A DNA stretch of 64,000 nt from Bradyrhizobium sp. 4. GTDB taxonomy: Bacteria; Pseudomonadota; Alphaproteobacteria; Rhizobiales; Xanthobacteraceae. The DNA lies in the NCBI RefSeq assembly GCF_023100905.1, contig NZ_CP064686.1, positions 5,828,001 through 5,892,000 on the forward strand, given 5' to 3'. Positions 16,434-24,645 of the stretch are shown here, piece after piece (the first letter of the stretch is position 1; every line of letters starts with the position of its first letter). Below the pieces are notes generated by a model, which worked only from the letters and a program-made list of their open reading frames with translations, was not told where the DNA came from and ran no database searches. Both the position numbers and the translations under genes were made by a program.

Positions 16434-18209
16434 TCACACCAGCGCCTTGCCGCCGGCGAACGCCTTTGCGGTGGCTTCGTCGTTCGCCTGCTCCGGCAAC
16501 AGCATCTCGTTGTGCGCCTTGCCGGAGGGGATCATCGGGAAGCAGTTTTCCAGCGACGCGACGCGGCAGTCGAACAGCACCGGACGCTTGACCGAGATCA
16601 TCTCCTGGATGGCGCCGTCGAGATCGCCGGGCTTGTGCACCTGGATACCGACGCCGCCATAGGCTTCCGCGAGCTTGACGAAATCCGGCATCGCCTCCGA
16701 GTAGGAATGCGACAGGCGGTTGCCATGGAGCAGCTGCTGCCACTGCCGCACCATGCCCATGTACTGGTTGTTCAGGATGAAGATCTTGATCGGCAGCTCG
16801 TACTGCACCGCCGTCGACATCTCCTGCATCGTCATCTGCACCGAGGCATCGCCCGCGATGTCGATGACGAGGCTGTCGGGATGGGCAACCTGCACGCCGA
16901 CCGCGGCCGGCAAGCCGTAGCCCATGGTGCCGAGACCGCCCGAGGTCATCCAGCGATGCGGCTCCTCGAAGCCGTAGAACTGCGCCGCCCACATCTGATG
17001 CTGGCCGACCTCGGTGGTGATGTAGGTGTCCCTGCCGCGCGTCGCCTCGAACAGGCTCTGGATCGCATGCTGCGGAAGAATGACGTCGTTGCTCTTCCTG
17101 TAGTAGAGCGAGTTGCGGGCGCGCCACTGCGCGATCTGCTGCCACCAGGCCTTGATGTCGGGCTTCTTCGCCTCCGCCTTGAACACTTGAAGAATGTCGC
17201 CGAGAATGTTGCCGCAGTCGCCGATGATCGGCACGTCGACGCGGATGTTCTTGTTGATCGAGGACGGGTCGATGTCGATGTGGATCTTCTTCGAGCCCGG
17301 CGAGAACGCATCAACGCGGCCGGTGATGCGGTCGTCGAAGCGCGCGCCGACGCACAGCATGACGTCGCAATCATGCATGGTCATGTTTGCTTCGTAGGTG
17401 CCGTGCATGCCAAGCATGCCGAGCCAGCTCTTGCCCGACGCGGGATATGCGCCGAGGCCCATCAGCGTGGAGGTGATCGGAAAGCCGGTGACCTCGACCA
17501 ACTCGCGCAGCAGCCTGGTGGCTTCAGGGCCGGAATTGATCACGCCGCCGCCGCTGTAGATCACCGGGCGCTTGGCGCCTGCGAGCAGCGCCACGGCCTT
17601 GCGGATCTGCGTCGCATCGCCCTTCACCCGCGGCGCGTAGGAGCGATGCACGTCGGATTTGCGCGGCGGATGATAGGTGCCGGTCGCGAACTGCACGTCC
17701 TTGGGCACGTCGACGAGCACCGGGCCCGGTCGCCCCGTGGTCGCAACGTAGAAGGCCTCGTGCAGCACCTTTGCGAGATCGTTGACGTCGCGCACCAGCC
17801 AATTGTGTTTGGTGCAGGGGCGCGTGATGCCGACGGTGTCGCATTCCTGGAACGCGTCATTGCCGATCAGATGCGTCGGCACCTGGCCGGAGATGCAGAC
17901 CAGCGGGATCGAGTCCATCAGCGCGTCGGTGAGCGGCGTCACCATGTTGGTGGCGCCGGGACCGGAGGTCACCAGTGCAACGCCGGGCCGGCCGGTCGAA
18001 CGCGCATAACCCTCGGCGGCGTGACCCGCACCCTGCTCGTGGCGGACCAGGATGTGCTGGACTTCGCTCTGCTGGAAAATCTCGTCGTAGATCGGGAGCA
18101 CCGCGCCGCCGGGGTAGCCGAAAATGTCGGTCACGCCATGATCGATGAGCGCGCGGACGATCATCGCGGCGCCGGTCATCTGGTTCGGATCGTGGCTCTT
18201 GTCGCTCAT
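16434..18209 (-). CDS. ilvB: Acetolactate (acetohydroxyacid) synthase large subunit
   Basis: IlvB (IlvI) is the thiamine-diphosphate enzyme that joins pyruvate with pyruvate or 2-oxobutyrate, the first common step of branched-chain amino acid synthesis. It is 591 residues long. The catalytic Glu lies in ILVRHEQGAGHAAEGYARS, the FAD-binding middle domain follows, and the TPP motif runs from GDASVQMTMQEMS to ILNNQYMGM. It heads a minus-strand cluster with threonine dehydratase, ilvN, a methyltransferase and two exporters. Upstream lie a promoter, a leader peptide gene and a terminator, described separately, indicating control by translation of Ile, Leu and Val codons. Confidence 0.98.
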   Translation of the reverse strand: MSDKSHDPNQMTGAAMIVRALIDHGVTDIFGYPGGAVLPIYDEIFQQSEVQHILVRHEQGAGHAAEGYARSTGRPGVALVTSGPGATNMVTPLTDALMDSIPLVCISGQVPTHLIGNDAFQECDTVGITRPCTKHNWLVRDVNDLAKVLHEAFYVATTGRPGPVLVDVPKDVQFATGTYHPPRKSDVHRSYAPRVKGDATQIRKAVALLAGAKRPVIYSGGGVINSGPEATRLLRELVEVTGFPITSTLMGLGAYPASGKSWLGMLGMHGTYEANMTMHDCDVMLCVGARFDDRITGRVDAFSPGSKKIHIDIDPSSINKNIRVDVPIIGDCGNILGDILQVFKAEAKKPDIKAWWQQIAQWRARNSLYYRKSNDVILPQHAIQSLFEATRGRDTYITTEVGQHQMWAAQFYGFEEPHRWMTSGGLGTMGYGLPAAVGVQVAHPDSLVIDIAGDASVQMTMQEMSTAVQYELPIKIFILNNQYMGMVRQWQQLLHGNRLSHSYSEAMPDFVKLAEAYGGVGIQVHKPGDLDGAIQEMISVKRPVLFDCRVASLENCFPMIPSGKAHNEMLLPEQANDEATAKAFAGGKALV

Positions 18210-18267
18210 TGGCTTGCTCCGGATGCGCTGTTGTCAGCGGCTTCGTTCGTGTCGGGTTTTCGAAAAT

Positions 18268-18290
18268 AAAAAAGGCCCCGAAGAGGGCCC
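18268..18290 (-). terminator. Attenuator terminator of the ilvB leader
   Basis: On the minus strand GGCCC (18289-18285) pairs with GGGCC (18278-18274) across the loop TCTTCG, and is followed directly by six U residues (18273-18268) and then AUUUU. It lies about 60 bases before the ilvB start and after the leader peptide stop, so transcription ending here would never reach ilvB. Part of its 5-prime arm is also the end of the antiterminator's 3-prime arm. Confidence 0.85.
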
Positions 18291-18346
18291 ATGCACACCG
18301 CCTGTCATGTGGATGGCAGCTAGCCACCCCCGGCGGTGTGCCTGGG
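18288..18346 (-). promoter_or_regulatory. Antiterminator stem of the ilvB attenuator
   Basis: The arm CCCAGGCACACCGCC (18346-18332, leader codons 14-18) pairs with GGCGGTGTGCATGGG (18302-18288): ten uninterrupted base pairs, one mismatch and four more. The last three G of the second arm are also the start of the terminator's 5-prime arm, so both structures cannot form together. A ribosome stalled in the Ile/Leu/Val codons 4-13 leaves the first arm free; one that reaches the stop codon covers it. Pairing was done by eye, without energy calculation. Confidence 0.8.
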
Positions 18347-18385
18347 TACGACGGCGATAAGGAGTTTGGTAATAATGTTACGCAT
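18320..18385 (-). CDS. ilvB leader peptide (attenuator peptide)
   Basis: A 21-codon frame starts ATG at 18385 and ends TAG at 18320. It begins MRNIITKLLIAVV, so eight of codons 4-13 are Ile, Leu or Val (Ile-Ile, Leu-Leu-Ile, Val-Val), the regulated products of the operon, followed by PRHTAGGG. This is the composition expected of a branched-chain amino acid attenuator. The transcript start predicted from the promoter lies about 26 bases upstream. No strong Shine-Dalgarno is visible, although AGCUGGA is present about 10 bases before the ATG. The peptide itself is presumably non-functional; its translation is the signal. Confidence 0.85.
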   Translation of the reverse strand: MRNIITKLLIAVVPRHTAGGG

Positions 18386-18417
18386 GGCAGGTGTCCAGCT
18401 TCCCAAAGGTTGCGCGA

Positions 18418-18445
18418 AACATAGCGGCCGGAGCCCCGATGTCAA
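18418..18445 (-). promoter_or_regulatory. Housekeeping promoter for the ilvB leader
   Basis: On the minus strand TTGACA (18445-18440) and TATGTT (18423-18418) are separated by 16 bases, close to the sigma-70 consensus. Transcription would begin near 18411 and read the leader peptide, the attenuator and ilvB. Confidence 0.75.
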
Positions 18446-18539
18446 GGCAATGTGGCCGTTCCCGCGCGATTTTGGCAGTGTAGCGGTGTTCCCGGGGTTG
18501 GGCGAGAGGTAAATTCGGGAGCCGAGGCACAAAAGCGTG

Positions 18540-19493
18540 TCAGCCTTGGTCCCGTGCCGCGTTCACGATCGCGGGCCAGCCTCGAATCTCCTCCGGCTTC
18601 ACCCACTCGAATTCGGGCAATTGGTGCCGGAACCAGGTGAACTGCCGCTTGGCGTAGTGGCGGGTGTCGGCGCGGCCGATGGTAGCCGCTTGCTCCAGGC
18701 TGAGCTCACCACGCAGATGCCGGACCAGGGCCGGCACGCCATGAGCTTTCATCGCCGGCAGCAGCGGATCGAGGTTTCGGGCGGCGAGACGCTCGACCTC
18801 CTCCAGCGCGCCAGCACCCAACATGGCATCGAAGCGGGCGTCGATGCGCGCATAGAGCTCGTCGCGTTCGGGCGCGAGGAACACGGCGCGAAAACTGTCC
18901 TTCGGCAGCAGCGGCGGCTGGCCCTCATGGTGCCAGTCCAGCAGCGAACGGCCGGTAGCTTTGACCACTTCGAGCGCGCGCGCAATGCGCGTGCGATCAC
19001 GCAGGTTCAATCGCTCGGCGGCTCGCGGATCGGAGGCTGCGAGTTCCGCATGCAGCGCCTCGACGCCGTTCCGCTCCAGCCGCGCTCGAACGTCCTCGCG
19101 CACCTCGGCGGGGATCGGCGGCACCACGGAAAGGCCCGCCGTCAGCGCCTTGAAGTACAGCCCGGTGCCGCCGATGAAGATCGGCAGGCGGCCTTCGGCT
19201 TTCGCCACTTCGAGCGCCTTGGCCGCGTCGCCCACCCAGGCGCCAGCCGAAAAATTCACGGCCGCATCGACATGGCCGTACAGGCGATGAGGCGCCCGCG
19301 CCTCGTCGCCATCTGTGGGGCGCGCGGTGATGATGCGGAGGTCGCGATAGACCTGCATGGAATCGGCATTGATCACGACCCCGCCCGCAGCGAGCGCAAG
19401 CTCGAGCGCCAGCGCCGACTTGCCGCTGGCGGTCGGGCCTGCGATAAGCACCGCCTTGCCAACATGCCTTCTGCCGGCTTGCCCCTCGCTCAC
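18540..19493 (-). CDS. miaA: tRNA dimethylallyltransferase
   Basis: MiaA adds the dimethylallyl group to A37 of tRNAs that read codons beginning with U. The product is 317 residues from a GTG at 19493 (GAGG five bases before); an upstream in-frame extension overlaps the divergent serB gene and looks like no MiaA N-terminus. The P-loop is IAGPTASGKSALA, followed by DSMQVYRDLRIITARPT, IFIGGTGLYFKALTAG and the C-terminal QFTWFRHQLP, all family signatures. Its start and that of serB are 11 bp apart on opposite strands. Confidence 0.96.
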   Translation of the reverse strand: MSEGQAGRRHVGKAVLIAGPTASGKSALALELALAAGGVVINADSMQVYRDLRIITARPTDGDEARAPHRLYGHVDAAVNFSAGAWVGDAAKALEVAKAEGRLPIFIGGTGLYFKALTAGLSVVPPIPAEVREDVRARLERNGVEALHAELAASDPRAAERLNLRDRTRIARALEVVKATGRSLLDWHHEGQPPLLPKDSFRAVFLAPERDELYARIDARFDAMLGAGALEEVERLAARNLDPLLPAMKAHGVPALVRHLRGELSLEQAATIGRADTRHYAKRQFTWFRHQLPEFEWVKPEEIRGWPAIVNAARDQG

Positions 19494-19504
19494 GAAAACC
19501 TCAA

Positions 19505-20410
19505 ATGTCCCTCGTCGCCACGCTGATCTGTAACCCGAATAACCCCGCGCTCGACTCGACCATCGTCGACGGCGCCCGCGCCGTGCTGCCACAGGCGGCT
19601 CCCGCGCACTGGCTGTTCGAAGGGGTTGCAGTCGACATCCCCTTCGGCGCCGACAGTAACCTCGAAGGCGACCGTCACGCCATCGAGCAGCGGCTCCGCG
19701 AGCTTCGCGGCGACCTGCCCATCGACATCGTGGTGCAACCAGTCGGCTTCCGGCGCAAGAAGCTTTTTCTCGCCGACATGGATTCTACCATGATCGGCCA
19801 GGAATGCATCGACGAGCTCGCCGATTTCGTCGGGGTGAAGGCCCATGTGGCAGCCATTACCGAACGCGCGATGCGCGGCGAAGTCGAGTTCGAGCCGGCG
19901 CTGCGCGAGCGCGTTGCTCTGCTCAAGGACCTCCCCGCCAGTGCCGTCGACGAGGTGCTGGCCAAGCGCATTACGCTGACGCCGGGTGGCCGCGAACTGG
20001 TCGCCACCATGCGCGCCCACGGCGCTTACGCCTGTCTCGTCTCCGGCGGCTTCACGCTGTTCACCAGCGCGGTCGCCACCAGGATCGGTTTCCAGGAGAA
20101 CCGGGCCAATGAGCTCGTCGTCCGCGACGGCAAGTTCACCGGCGAGGTGAAGGAGCCGATTTTGGGGCGCGCGGCAAAGCTCGCGACGCTGGTGGATCTG
20201 ATGGAGTCGTTCGATCTCGACGACATCGACTCGCTGGCGGTCGGCGACGGCGCCAATGATCTCGCGATGATCCAGGCGGCGGGCCTGGGCGTGGCGTATC
20301 ACGCCAAGCCGGCGGTGGCTGCTGCCGCAGCGGCGCGGATCGATCATGGCGATCTCACCGCGCTGCTGTACGCGCAGGGGTATCGACGCGAGGAGTTCGT
20401 GGAGGCGTAA
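19505..20410 (+). CDS. serB: Phosphoserine phosphatase
   Basis: SerB hydrolyses O-phosphoserine in the last step of serine synthesis. It is a HAD-superfamily enzyme of 301 residues: motif I is FLADMDSTMIG with nucleophile Asp91 and Asp93, motif II lies in ACLVSGGFTLF, the Lys of motif III follows, and motif IV is GDGANDLAMIQAAGLGVAYHAKP. The first 80 residues form an ACT-like N-terminal domain, as in E. coli SerB. It is divergent from miaA with an 11-bp gap, so promoters must lie within the other gene's start region. Confidence 0.96.
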   Translation: MSLVATLICNPNNPALDSTIVDGARAVLPQAAPAHWLFEGVAVDIPFGADSNLEGDRHAIEQRLRELRGDLPIDIVVQPVGFRRKKLFLADMDSTMIGQECIDELADFVGVKAHVAAITERAMRGEVEFEPALRERVALLKDLPASAVDEVLAKRITLTPGGRELVATMRAHGAYACLVSGGFTLFTSAVATRIGFQENRANELVVRDGKFTGEVKEPILGRAAKLATLVDLMESFDLDDIDSLAVGDGANDLAMIQAAGLGVAYHAKPAVAAAAAARIDHGDLTALLYAQGYRREEFVEA

Positions 20411-20431
20411 GTCTTACCGCACGCCCAACTG

Positions 20432-20527
20432 CTGTAGGGTGGGCAAACGCGCATTTGCGCCGTGCCCACCACTCTTGCAGCAGTGGTGGAAAAGTGGTGG
20501 GCACGCTTCGCTTTGCCCACCCTACAG
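20432..20527. repeat. Palindromic intergenic element
   Basis: The element opens with CTGTAGGGTGGGCAAA and closes with TTTGCCCACCCTACAG, a 16-bp perfect inverted repeat, with inner arms GTGCCCACCACT and AGTGGTGGGCAC. The whole 96 bases can fold into one long hairpin. Elements with this GTAGGGTGGGCAAAG signature are scattered in Bradyrhizobium chromosomes (from memory, not searched). It lies between the convergent serB and degP genes and could end transcripts from both sides. Confidence 0.75.
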
Positions 20528-20540
20528 AACTGCGCCGTGC

Positions 20541-22040
20541 TTACTGCACGCTCAACGCCACGAAGCGCAGCTCACCGTCGGCGTTCGAGACCAGCAGCAG
20601 CACCGACTTCTTGCCGTCCTTCTTGAGCTGGTCGATCCGCTTCTGGATGTCGGCGCCGCTGGAGACGCTCTCCTGCGCCACCTCGACGATGACGTCGCCG
20701 GCGGAGAGGCGCTTCTCGGCGGCATCCGAATTAGCGTCGACATTGGTGACGACCACGCCCTTGACGCTGTCCTTGATCTTGTAGCGCGTACGCAGATCCT
20801 TGCTCAGCGCCGCGAGATCGAGGCCGAGCGCCTTCTGTGTCACGGTCTTTTCAGGTGCGGGCTCGTCGGTCTTCACTGCGGCCTGCACCTTGTCGGGATC
20901 CTGCAGCCGGCCGAGCATGACCTTCTTGGTCTCCTCCTGACCCTTGCGGATGATGACGACATCGACCTCCTTGCCGACCGCGGTGTCGGCGACCACGCGA
21001 GAGAGATCCTTGGGGTCCTTGACGTCCTTGCCGTCGAACTTGACGACGACGTCGCCGGGCTCGATGCCGGCCGGTTTGGCAGGGCCCTTGTCGTCGACGC
21101 CGGCAACCAGCGCGCCCCGCGGCGGCTTGATGTTGAGGCTCTCGGCGATCTCGTCGGTGACGCTCTGGATGCGCACGCCCAGCCAGCCGCGGCGCAATTC
21201 GCCGAACTGGCGGAGCTGGTCGACGACACCCGCCACCGTCTTCGACGGCACGGCGAAGCCGATGCCGATCGAGCCCCCGGAAGGCGAGATGATCAGCGTG
21301 TTGACGCCGATGACGTCGCCATCGAGGTTGAAAAGCGGACCGCCGGAATTGCCGCGGTTGATGGAGGCGTCGGTCTGAATGTAGCTGTCGTAGGGACCTG
21401 AGGAGATGTCACGGTTCTTCGCCGAGACGATACCGGCCGTCACGGTGCCGCCGAGGCTGAAAGGATTGCCGATCGCGACGACCCAATCGCCGAGGCGCAG
21501 CTTGTCGGAATCGCCGAACTTCACCGACACCAGCGGTTTCGACGGCTTGAACTTGAGCACGGCAAGATCGGTCTTCTTGTCGACTCCGACCAGCTCGGCC
21601 TTGATCTTGGTCCCGTCGTTGAGGATGACGTTGATCTCGTCGGCGTCCGCAATGACGTGGTTGTTGGTGACGACGACGCCTGATGTGTCGATGATGAAGC
21701 CACTTCCGAGCGAGTTGGTCTTGCGCGGCGCCGGGCTATTCTCGCCGCCCTTGCTGCCGCCGCCGGGACCCTTGCGATTCTTGAAGAAGTCGTCGAAGAA
21801 CTCCTCGAAGGGCGAACCGGGCGGCAGTTGCGGCATGGCATTGCCGCCGCCCCCGCCCTTGGCTTCGACGGTCTGCGAGGTCGAGATGTTGACGACCGCG
21901 TCGATCACCTTTTCGGCGACGTCGGCGATGCCATCCGGTCCGCGCGCATAGGCCGGTGTGCCGAATGCGCTGAAAACGCCAACGGCGAGCGCGGCCAGCC
22001 CTAAGCGCAAACGGGTCGGGGCAATGGTGGCAGCGGTCAT
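20541..22040 (-). CDS. degP: Do-family periplasmic serine protease/chaperone (DegP/HtrA)
   Basis: A 499-residue secreted protease starting at 22040 behind GGAG, with a signal peptide ending near TPAYA. The catalytic triad is visible: His in VVTNNHVIADADE, Asp in DKKTDLAVLKF and Ser in SINRGNSGGPLFN. Two PDZ domains follow, around RGWLGVRIQSVTDEI and at the C-terminus (GVVVTNVDANSDAAEKRL). A low-complexity Gly/Lys insertion (KGGGGGNAMPQ, KGPGGGSKGG) sits in the LA loop. It degrades or refolds misfolded envelope proteins. Downstream genes on the same strand (DUF2065, hflC, hflK) lie upstream of it in transcription order and also concern protein quality control. Confidence 0.95.
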   Translation of the reverse strand: MTAATIAPTRLRLGLAALAVGVFSAFGTPAYARGPDGIADVAEKVIDAVVNISTSQTVEAKGGGGGNAMPQLPPGSPFEEFFDDFFKNRKGPGGGSKGGENSPAPRKTNSLGSGFIIDTSGVVVTNNHVIADADEINVILNDGTKIKAELVGVDKKTDLAVLKFKPSKPLVSVKFGDSDKLRLGDWVVAIGNPFSLGGTVTAGIVSAKNRDISSGPYDSYIQTDASINRGNSGGPLFNLDGDVIGVNTLIISPSGGSIGIGFAVPSKTVAGVVDQLRQFGELRRGWLGVRIQSVTDEIAESLNIKPPRGALVAGVDDKGPAKPAGIEPGDVVVKFDGKDVKDPKDLSRVVADTAVGKEVDVVIIRKGQEETKKVMLGRLQDPDKVQAAVKTDEPAPEKTVTQKALGLDLAALSKDLRTRYKIKDSVKGVVVTNVDANSDAAEKRLSAGDVIVEVAQESVSSGADIQKRIDQLKKDGKKSVLLLVSNADGELRFVALSVQ

Positions 22041-22184
22041 TGTGATCTCCAGGAAACAAGGATTCGGCGTCAAGACTGCGCTCGAACGGGGGGACGGCGC
22101 AAGCGCGGACCTTAACGGGCCTCAAGACCCGGACAATAAGGCGAAAACCGGTCCCTCGCCTTCACTTTGGCGTTGGTGCGACGG

Positions 22185-22391
22185 CTAAATTGGACGTCGC
22201 ATAACCCAGATCAGGACCAAGCCGGCCACGGCCGAACCGATGCCGACCGCCCGCAGGACATTGTCCGGCGTGGCCATCGCGCTTTTCATGGCCTTGCGCA
22301 TCCAGGCCGGGCTTGCCGCGAACATCAAGCCTTCCAGCACGAACAGGATGCCCAAACCGATGAGGAAGTCGGTGAACGCAATGGACCTCAT
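22185..22391 (-). CDS. DUF2065 small membrane protein (YjeT-like)
   Basis: The 68-residue product MRSIAFTDFLIGLGILFVLE has two hydrophobic segments, one near the N-terminus and one near the C-terminus (GIGSAVAGLVLIWVMRRP), and the central WMRKAMKSAM typical of DUF2065. In many proteobacteria this gene accompanies hflKC, as here, where it follows hflC by 71 bp. A role with the HflKC complex is inferred from that linkage; its biochemical function is unknown. Confidence 0.88.
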   Translation of the reverse strand: MRSIAFTDFLIGLGILFVLEGLMFAASPAWMRKAMKSAMATPDNVLRAVGIGSAVAGLVLIWVMRRPI

Positions 22392-22462
22392 CGGATTGGA
22401 ACCTCCCGTTGTGCTGTTCTTGTCTGAACGAAGGGCGGCCAGACCTGCCGCCCTTGTCTCAC

Positions 22463-23359
22463 TTACGGCTTCGCTGGCGTCGTGGTCGCCGTCTTGCCGG
22501 ACGGGTTACCAAAGAACCGGAAGAAATCCGAGTCCGGGCGCAGTAGGAAGCGGGTGTCGTTCGCGCGCAGCCCGGTTTCATAGGCCGCCATCGAGCGGTA
22601 GAAGGCGAAGAAATCCGCGTCCTGGCCGTAGGCTTCGGCGAACAGACGGTTGCGCTCGGCATCGCCGACGCCGCGCGTCTGCTCGGCCAGCGACCTTGCA
22701 TCCGCCTCGATCACGGTCGCCTCGCGGTCGGCCTTGGAGCGGATCTCCTGTGCTTTCTGGCCGCCCTGCGCGCGGAACTCGGCGGCTTCGCGCTCGCGTT
22801 CCGTCTTCATGCGCTGATAGACCGCCTGGCTGTTCTGCTCCGGCAAATCGGCGCGGCGGATCCGGACGTCGACGACCTGGATGCCGTAGCCGTCGGCCTC
22901 GTGGTCGAGCTGATCGCGGATGCGCTGCATCAGCTTCTCGCGGTCGTCGCGGACCACGTTGATGAAGGTGACCTCGCCGAGCACGCGGCGTAGCGCCGCG
23001 TTCAAGAGCGTGGTGAGCTGGATGTTGGCGGCCTGGATCGAGCCGATGCTCTGATAGAAGCGAAGCGCGTCCTTGATGCGGTAACGCGCGAAGGCGTCGA
23101 CCACGAGCCGCTTTTGGTCGGACGCGATCGCTTCCTGCGACGGGTTCTCCAGATCGAGGATGCGCTTGTCGATGTTGATCACCGAATTCCACGGCGCCTT
23201 GAAGTGCAGGCCGGGAGCGGTGACGACGTCGACGGGCTTGCCGAACTGCAGCACGATGGTCTGCTCGGTCTGCGCCACCGTGAACAGGGACATGTAGCCC
23301 ACGATCACGACGAGCAGGAGGCCGAGCAGCGTGACGATACCTGTGACCGGAGATCTCAT
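22463..23359 (-). CDS. hflC: Protease modulator HflC (SPFH/prohibitin-type)
   Basis: A 298-residue SPFH protein: one N-terminal membrane segment (IVTLLGLLLVVIVGYMSLF), the band-7 domain starting VAQTEQTIVLQFGKPV, then a charged coiled-coil region (QRMKTEREREAAEFRAQGGQKAQEIRSKAD). HflC forms with HflK a large membrane ring that controls access of substrates to the FtsH protease. Its start overlaps the hflK stop by four bases (23356-23359). The C-terminus (GKTATTTPAKP) is poorly conserved. Confidence 0.96.
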   Translation of the reverse strand: MRSPVTGIVTLLGLLLVVIVGYMSLFTVAQTEQTIVLQFGKPVDVVTAPGLHFKAPWNSVINIDKRILDLENPSQEAIASDQKRLVVDAFARYRIKDALRFYQSIGSIQAANIQLTTLLNAALRRVLGEVTFINVVRDDREKLMQRIRDQLDHEADGYGIQVVDVRIRRADLPEQNSQAVYQRMKTEREREAAEFRAQGGQKAQEIRSKADREATVIEADARSLAEQTRGVGDAERNRLFAEAYGQDADFFAFYRSMAAYETGLRANDTRFLLRPDSDFFRFFGNPSGKTATTTPAKP

Positions 23360-24492
23360 CGGTTGCCTCCGGTCGTCTGCTGGCCGGTTGCAGGTGGCCG
23401 CTTGGTCGTCAGTTCGCTGAGCGGCAGATAAGGCACGACGCCCTGGCCCGACTGGCCGCCGTCATAGATGAGCTTTTCCGAGCCGCCGAGCACGCGCTCC
23501 ATCGTCTCCAGATAAATCCGTTCACGTGTCACGTCGGGCGCCTTCTTGTATTCCTCGTAAACCTTCAGGAAGCGCGAGCTCTGGCCCTTGGCCTCGGCGA
23601 CCGTCTGCTCCCTGTAGCCTTCGGCGGCCTGCATGATCTGCGCCGCGCGTCCGCGTGCCTGCGGCACGACCTGGTTGGCATAGGTCTGCGCCTCGTTCTG
23701 CAGCTGCTCGAGATTGGCGCGCGCCGCCTGGACGTCGCGGAAGGCGTCGATCACCTGCGCCGGCGGGTCGACCTTCTGCATCTGCACCTGGCTGATCTGA
23801 ATGCCGGCGCCGTAGCTGTCCAGGGTCTTCTGGATCAGTTCCTGCACGCCCTGTTCGGTGACGTTGCGCGCGCCGGTCAGGATCGGTTGGATCTGCGAGC
23901 GGCCGATCACCTCGCGCATCGCGCTCTCGGCGACCGCCTTCACGGTGCCTTCGGGATTCTGGATGTTGAAGAGGAAATCGCCGACGCCGTTGGGCTTGAT
24001 GCGCCAGAGCACGGTGAAGTCGACGTCGACGATGTTCTCGTCGCCGGTCAACATCAGGCTCTCTTCCGGCACGTCACGAATGGAGCGGCCGCGCCGCGCC
24101 GGATCGTCGATCAGCGTCATGCCGATCGAGATGGTGGAAACGCGCAAGGCCTTTGGCAGCAGCACGGTCTCGATCGGATAGGGCAGATGGTAGTTCAGGC
24201 CGGGCTCTACGGAGCGGACATGCTTGCCGAAGCGCAGCACGACGCCGAGCTCTTCGGACTGCACCCGGAAGAAGCCCGACAACAGCCAGAACGCGACGAT
24301 GAGCAGCACGATCAGCGTGATGCCGATGCCGGAGAAATAGCCACCCGGCATGATCTGCTGGAGCCGATCCTGGCCGCGCCGCAGAAGGTCTTCCAGATCC
24401 GGCGGCCTTGGCCCGACCGGTTGCGGGCCGTTGCCCCATGGTCCCTTCGGACCCGAGCCCCATGGGCCACCGCCCTGATTCTTCCACGGCAT
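23356..24492 (-). CDS. hflK: FtsH protease modulator HflK
   Basis: The 378-residue protein has the Gly/Pro-rich cytoplasmic N-terminus of HflK (MPWKNQGGGPWGSGPKGP), a single membrane segment (GIGITLIVLLIVAFWLLSGF) and the SPFH domain beginning VQSEELGVVLRFGKHVRSVEPGL. A coiled coil around QAARANLEQLQNEAQTY follows. GAGGAG precedes the ATG. It is the first gene of hflK-hflC-DUF2065, all on the minus strand with overlap or short gaps. folA and thyA lie 153 bp or more upstream on the same strand and may be read into it. Confidence 0.96.
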   Translation of the reverse strand: MPWKNQGGGPWGSGPKGPWGNGPQPVGPRPPDLEDLLRRGQDRLQQIMPGGYFSGIGITLIVLLIVAFWLLSGFFRVQSEELGVVLRFGKHVRSVEPGLNYHLPYPIETVLLPKALRVSTISIGMTLIDDPARRGRSIRDVPEESLMLTGDENIVDVDFTVLWRIKPNGVGDFLFNIQNPEGTVKAVAESAMREVIGRSQIQPILTGARNVTEQGVQELIQKTLDSYGAGIQISQVQMQKVDPPAQVIDAFRDVQAARANLEQLQNEAQTYANQVVPQARGRAAQIMQAAEGYREQTVAEAKGQSSRFLKVYEEYKKAPDVTRERIYLETMERVLGGSEKLIYDGGQSGQGVVPYLPLSELTTKRPPATGQQTTGGNR

Positions 24493-24645
24493 TCGACGCT
24501 CTCCTCGGCAGGGTGAAATTGCCCCCGCCCGCTTTGTCCGGTCCGGCTTTATAGGGGACAGGCAGGTCCCTTACAACGCAGCCATCGCCGCCCTCCGAGC
24601 TAAGCTTGGGGGCAGAAAAGTCAATGTTAACATTGGCAAATGCGG

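Noticed and set aside
16311..18269. A 652-codon plus-strand frame
   Set aside because: Antisense to ilvB and the threonine dehydratase gene; composition typical of shadows.
18320..18532. A 70-codon minus-strand protein ending with the leader peptide
   Set aside because: The longer frame runs upstream through the -35/-10 promoter region; only the last 21 codons lie in the predicted transcript.
20432..20527. Possible rho-independent terminator of serB
   Set aside because: The stem is far longer than usual and has no T tract; it fits a dispersed palindromic repeat better, though it may still end transcripts.
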